Shown in pieces: positions 5,041 through 8,182 of a stretch of DNA of 8,182 bases. The DNA lies in assembly GCA_934661715.1 (NCBI GenBank), contig CAKUJL010000054.1, positions 1-8,182 of the forward strand, given 5' to 3'. The notes below the pieces were generated by a model, which saw only the letters and a list, made by a program, of their open reading frames with translations, did no database searches and had not been told where the DNA came from. Position 1 is the stretch's first letter; every line of letters begins with the position of its first letter. Source of the stretch: an uncultured Oscillospiraceae bacterium. GTDB taxonomy: Bacteria > Bacillota > Clostridia > Oscillospirales > Oscillospiraceae. Both the position numbers and the translations under genes were made by a program.

Positions 5041-6831
5041 ATGGCCACGGAAGAATTGAAGGAAGCAGTCAAAAAGCCGAAGCGGAAGAAGCGGAAGCTC
5101 AAAAAGCGCTGGATCGTATTGGCGGTCGTGGTGGTCGCCGCGGCGGCGGGCTTTTTCCTGCGCAAAAAGGGGAGCGGGGCGCAGACGGTCCTCGCCTCCG
5201 ACACGCAGGTTTTGAGCTATCAGGATCTGGAATCCAGCGTCAGCGCCACGGGAATCGTCGAAAGCAGCGACACGACGAAGGTCTACTCGACGCTTGCCTA
5301 TCAGGTAAAGCGCGTGCTCGTGGAGGTCGGCGACGTGGTGCAGGAGGGCGATCTTCTGGCCGAGCTCGACGGCGAATCCATCGAAGACCAGCTGGCCACG
5401 CAGAAGGCTTCTCTGGAAACAGCCTCGGGAAGCGCGGGAGCGCAGGTGCAGAGCGCGTATGACGCGTATGATAACTACAAGCAGGGTCTCGACGCGGGGC
5501 TGAACGCCAGCCTGATTGGCGCGGAGTCGCAGGTCGACACGGCGTATGACGCGTATGTCCGCGCAAAAAACGCATATGACCGGTACAAGGAAAACGTGGA
5601 GCTCGGCGAAAATACGCAGGTCCTCTCCGTCGAAGCCCAGCGCAACAACGCGGCCTCCGCGCTCGATCAGGCCGAAAACGCAGAATCTACCGCCAGAAAA
5701 TCGGTCAGAACGCTGAACGATTCCATCGATGAGATCGAAACGCGGTTAGAAGAGATCGACGAAGCGCTCAAGACGCCGGATACGTTAGAGCCCGGTCAGC
5801 TTGAGCAGCTCACGACGGAAAAGACGCAGATGGAGACGCAGAAAACGCAACTGGAAGCGAATCTGGAGACCGCGAAGGACGGCCTTCGGCAGGCGCAGAC
5901 GGCAGTCGATACCGCGCAGTCGGCCTATGATATCGCGCAGGCGACCTACAACGCGGCGCTTCGCGGGGAAGACCAGGCGCTCGACGATTATGCCGACGCC
6001 GTGGACAGCGCGTGGAAGGCGTATCAGACGGCGCTGACGAGTCTGGACTCGACAAAAAAGGGAACGGAGGATCAGCTCGAGTCGTTTTCCGACACGCTGG
6101 CCGCAGCCAACGCGGGGGCCAACATGTCCGTCTCCGAAGAGGCTATCCGGCAGCTCAACAAAACCCTCGACGACACGAAGATCACCGCGCCGGTCTCCGG
6201 CACCGTCACGGCCGTCTACGCGACCGTCGGCGGCTCGGGCTCAGGGCTTCTGTTCGTCATTGAAGATACGGACAATCTCGTCGTGTCCACGAGCGTCAAG
6301 GGCTACGACCTCGGCAGCGTGAAGACGGGCATGACGGTCGAAATCAAGTCCGACGCGACAGGCGATGCCGTCATCCCCGGCACGCTCACGACCATTGCCC
6401 CCACGGCGAAAAAGAACCAGATGGGAGACACCGAAAGCTCGTCCGACCCGTCGTTTGAAGCAGAAGTCACGGTCGAAAGCGCCTCCTCCGGCCTTCGCAT
6501 CGGCATGGAGGCAAGGCTCAGCTACATCATCGACAAAGCAGACCACGTGCTGGCTGTTCCCTATGAGGCGGTCTACACGGACGAGAGCGGAAAAAGCGCC
6601 ATCCTGGTTCTGCGGCCGCAGGAAAAAGACGGCTATCTCGTAGAGTCCCTGCCCGTCACAACGGGACTGGACGACGATCTGGACATCGCGGTCTCGGGCG
6701 CAGGTGTGGAAGAAGGACTGCGCGTCATTACGGACGCGAAGGCGTATCTTTCCTATGTCGGAAAGACCGTCACGCTTGCGCAGGCCACGGGCTTTGAAGA
6801 CATGATGGCGCAGATGGAGGCCTATCAATGA
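5041..6831 (+). CDS. Membrane-fusion/adaptor subunit of a MacAB-like ABC exporter (HlyD/RND adaptor family)
   Basis: A 596-residue adaptor that should link the exporter permease to the cell exterior. A very basic cytoplasmic start (residues 11-23, mostly K/R) precedes a single membrane segment at 24-40, so the protein is anchored with the rest outside. The lipoyl-like half motif lies at about 80-112 (VKRVLVEVGDVVQEGDLLAE) and its partner at about 380-405 (ITAPVSGTVTAV). The intervening 270 residues are a coiled-coil hairpin rich in A, Q, E and D. The beta-barrel and membrane-proximal regions follow, with LRIGMEARL at 485-493 and LAVPYEAVY at 504-512. The hairpin contains a 29-residue spaced repeat (AYDAY at 139 and 168). 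MacA/YknX-type adaptors are usually about 370-400 residues, so this hairpin is unusually long. The start at 5041 has AAAGGAG eight bases upstream. The stop overlaps the ATPase start (ATGA). Cargo is unknown. Confidence 0.93.
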   Translation: MATEELKEAVKKPKRKKRKLKKRWIVLAVVVVAAAAGFFLRKKGSGAQTVLASDTQVLSYQDLESSVSATGIVESSDTTKVYSTLAYQVKRVLVEVGDVVQEGDLLAELDGESIEDQLATQKASLETASGSAGAQVQSAYDAYDNYKQGLDAGLNASLIGAESQVDTAYDAYVRAKNAYDRYKENVELGENTQVLSVEAQRNNAASALDQAENAESTARKSVRTLNDSIDEIETRLEEIDEALKTPDTLEPGQLEQLTTEKTQMETQKTQLEANLETAKDGLRQAQTAVDTAQSAYDIAQATYNAALRGEDQALDDYADAVDSAWKAYQTALTSLDSTKKGTEDQLESFSDTLAAANAGANMSVSEEAIRQLNKTLDDTKITAPVSGTVTAVYATVGGSGSGLLFVIEDTDNLVVSTSVKGYDLGSVKTGMTVEIKSDATGDAVIPGTLTTIAPTAKKNQMGDTESSSDPSFEAEVTVESASSGLRIGMEARLSYIIDKADHVLAVPYEAVYTDESGKSAILVLRPQEKDGYLVESLPVTTGLDDDLDIAVSGAGVEEGLRVITDAKAYLSYVGKTVTLAQATGFEDMMAQMEAYQ

Positions 6832-7547
6832 GCACACGGCAGCTGATTCGGATGCGCGGGATCGTCAAGCGCTTTTACATCGGCCAGCCGAATGAGCTGG
6901 AGATTTTGCACGGCATTGATCTCGACGTGCAGGAGGGGGAGTTTGTCTCCATCGTCGGCGCGTCGGGCTCGGGCAAATCCACGCTCATGAACATGATCGG
7001 CGTGCTCGACCGGCCCACGGAAGGGACCTACTGGCTCGACGGCACAGACGTGCAGGACGCGGAGGACGACGAGCTGTCGCAGATCCGCAACCGCAAGATC
7101 GGCTTCGTCTTTCAGAACTTCAACCTCATTTCGCGCACGAACGCGCTCAGGAACGTCGAGCTTCCGATGATGTACGCAGGGCTTCCGCAGAAGGTGCGCA
7201 CAAAGCGGGCAGAAGAGCTTCTGGAGCTTGTCGGCATGGAAGACCGCATGGACCACCAGCCGAACGAGCTCTCCGGCGGCCAGAAGCAGCGCGTCGCGAT
7301 CGCCCGTGCGATGGCAAACGACCCGGCGATCATTCTGGCCGACGAGCCGACGGGCGCTTTAGATAGCAAAACGGGCCGCATGGTCATGGACTTATTCCAC
7401 AAGCTCAACCGCGAACAGGGAAAGACGATCGTTCTGATCACGCACAATCAGGAGCTGGCCGCGGAGACGGGACGCGTTCTTACCATGCGCGACGGCATTT
7501 TGTATACAAACGGCGAAAGGGGCGCGAGAGAAGATGGGACTTGGTGA
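6828..7547 (+). CDS. ABC transporter ATP-binding protein, MacB/LolD type
   Basis: A 239-residue nucleotide-binding subunit that powers the exporter at the cytoplasmic face. All motifs are intact: Walker A GASGSGKST at 44-52, Q-loop Q96 in VFQNFNL, signature LSGGQ at 148-152, Walker B IILADE with D172 and catalytic E173, D-loop ALD at 177-179 and switch histidine H206. The sequence between Walker A and the Q-loop (MIGVLDRPTEG) is typical of the MacB/LolD/YknY group that works with FtsX-type permeases. Length matches a stand-alone ATPase, so the MacB functions are split over two proteins as is usual in Gram-positive bacteria. Its ATG overlaps the adaptor stop in ATGA, and GGAGG (6816-6820) lies seven bases upstream inside the adaptor gene. 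It overlaps the permease start by 14 bases. Substrate could be a peptide, antimicrobial or lipid; it cannot be told from this subunit. Confidence 0.97.
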   Translation: MSTRQLIRMRGIVKRFYIGQPNELEILHGIDLDVQEGEFVSIVGASGSGKSTLMNMIGVLDRPTEGTYWLDGTDVQDAEDDELSQIRNRKIGFVFQNFNLISRTNALRNVELPMMYAGLPQKVRTKRAEELLELVGMEDRMDHQPNELSGGQKQRVAIARAMANDPAIILADEPTGALDSKTGRMVMDLFHKLNREQGKTIVLITHNQELAAETGRVLTMRDGILYTNGERGAREDGTW

Positions 7548-8182
7548 ATCCTGCCGCCTCGCGCTCGAGGGGCTGAAGGCGAACAAAATGCGGGCGATTC
7601 TGACCATGCTCGGCATTATCATCGGCATCGCCGCCGTCATCGGCATTCTGACCGTGGGAGACGGCCTGTCCGGCTACATCAACGGCACGATGAGCGATCT
7701 CGGCGCGTCGTCGATCATTGTAACGCTTCAGGAAAAGGACCGCGAGGCCGTCTCGAGTGACGACATGATGTCCATGATGGTCATGAAGCAGCCGGAAGCA
7801 TCCGACCTTCTCTCGCCGGAGATGATCGAAGCGATGCAGGCGCAGTTCGGCGCACGGCTTGCCGCCACGAGTCTTTCGGAATCTGCCGGAAGCGGCAAGG
7901 CCAAAGACGGAAGATTATACGCGAACGTCACGGCCATGGGCGTCAATGAGGGCTTTTTCACGGTCAACGATGTGAAATTATCCTCCGGCCGGTTTTTGCA
8001 GCAGAAGGACGACGACGGACGGCGCATGGTCTGCGTGGCAAGCGACCGTTTGGTCAATAACCTCTTTGACGGCGATCAGGAAAAGGCGCTCGGACAGGAG
8101 GTTCTCGTGCAGCTGGCAAACGGCAGCTATACCTTCCGCGTTGTCGGCATTTACAAATACGAGCAGTCGGCACTCTATTTTT
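7534..8182 (+). CDS. MacB/FtsX-type ABC transporter permease, N-terminal part (runs off the window)
   Basis: The reading frame opens at the ATG 14 bases before the ATPase stop and stays open for 216 codons to the window edge; the C-terminal part is missing. The N-terminus (residues 1-20, ending in LKANKMRAI) is followed by the first membrane helix at about 21-42, carrying the MLGIIIGIAAVI signature of MacB-type permeases. After it comes a large extracytoplasmic domain (MacB-PCD type) with the GVNEGFFTVNDVKLSSGRF region and a VCVASDRLVNNLF segment. Three further helices are expected beyond the window. The domain contains a methionine-rich patch (DDMMSMMVMK) that is not a general family feature. 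A poor ribosome binding site and the overlap imply translational coupling with the ATPase. It completes an adaptor-ATPase-permease exporter. Confidence 0.93.
   Translation, partial: MGLGESCRLALEGLKANKMRAILTMLGIIIGIAAVIGILTVGDGLSGYINGTMSDLGASSIIVTLQEKDREAVSSDDMMSMMVMKQPEASDLLSPEMIEAMQAQFGARLAATSLSESAGSGKAKDGRLYANVTAMGVNEGFFTVNDVKLSSGRFLQQKDDDGRRMVCVASDRLVNNLFDGDQEKALGQEVLVQLANGSYTFRVVGIYKYEQSALYF

Noticed and set aside
6241..6837. 198-codon minus-strand frame inside the adaptor gene
   Set aside because: It is antisense to the adaptor beta-barrel region, ends against the ATPase start and shows no domain or start signals.

Overview
The window is GC-rich, densely coded bacterial DNA. Strong AAGGAG-type ribosome binding sites, TTGNNN-17-TAGAAT/TATAAT promoters, intrinsic terminators with T tails, and a gene set of PepF, an L-cysteine desulfidase-type protein and a three-part MacAB-like exporter suggest a GC-rich gut Clostridium relative (Bacillota, class Clostridia, probably Oscillospiraceae or close). 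The family-level guess also rests on a palindromic intergenic repeat at 84-239, which resembles repeats I remember from Faecalibacterium/Oscillibacter-type genomes. It is inference from style, not a database match.

Layout. 1-24 is the terminator of an upstream gene outside the window. 25-305 has no gene: it holds a folded, MITE-like palindromic element flanked by 18-bp tandem units. 306-1205 (minus strand) encodes a ten-helix EamA/DMT-family transporter. A divergent promoter region (1206-1364) drives this gene leftward and, rightward, an oligopeptidase F (pepF, 1365-3161). An 88-residue protein of unknown function (3162-3428) follows pepF with no gap, and a strong terminator (3434-3469) ends that unit. 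A separate promoter (3476-3504) drives a single gene of the UPF0597/CyuA L-cysteine desulfidase family (3536-4816), closed by a terminator at 4830-4859.

From 4860 on, a 180-base leader with decamer direct repeats precedes an exporter operon: a membrane-anchored periplasmic-adaptor-type protein with a very long coiled-coil hairpin (5041-6831), an ABC ATPase (6828-7547, ATGA overlap) and a MacB/FtsX-type permease (7534 to the window edge, 14-base overlap). The overlaps imply translational coupling and one complex. The repeats suggest control by an OmpR-type response regulator, although no regulator gene lies in the window.

Functionally, the pepF unit (peptide breakdown) and the cysteine gene (cysteine to pyruvate, ammonia and sulfide) both fit amino-acid catabolism in an anaerobe, but they are separate transcription units and nothing in the sequence ties them together. 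I see no clearly new multi-gene system. The items most worth a second look are the palindromic element, the 88-residue protein, the decamer array, and the size of the adaptor hairpin.
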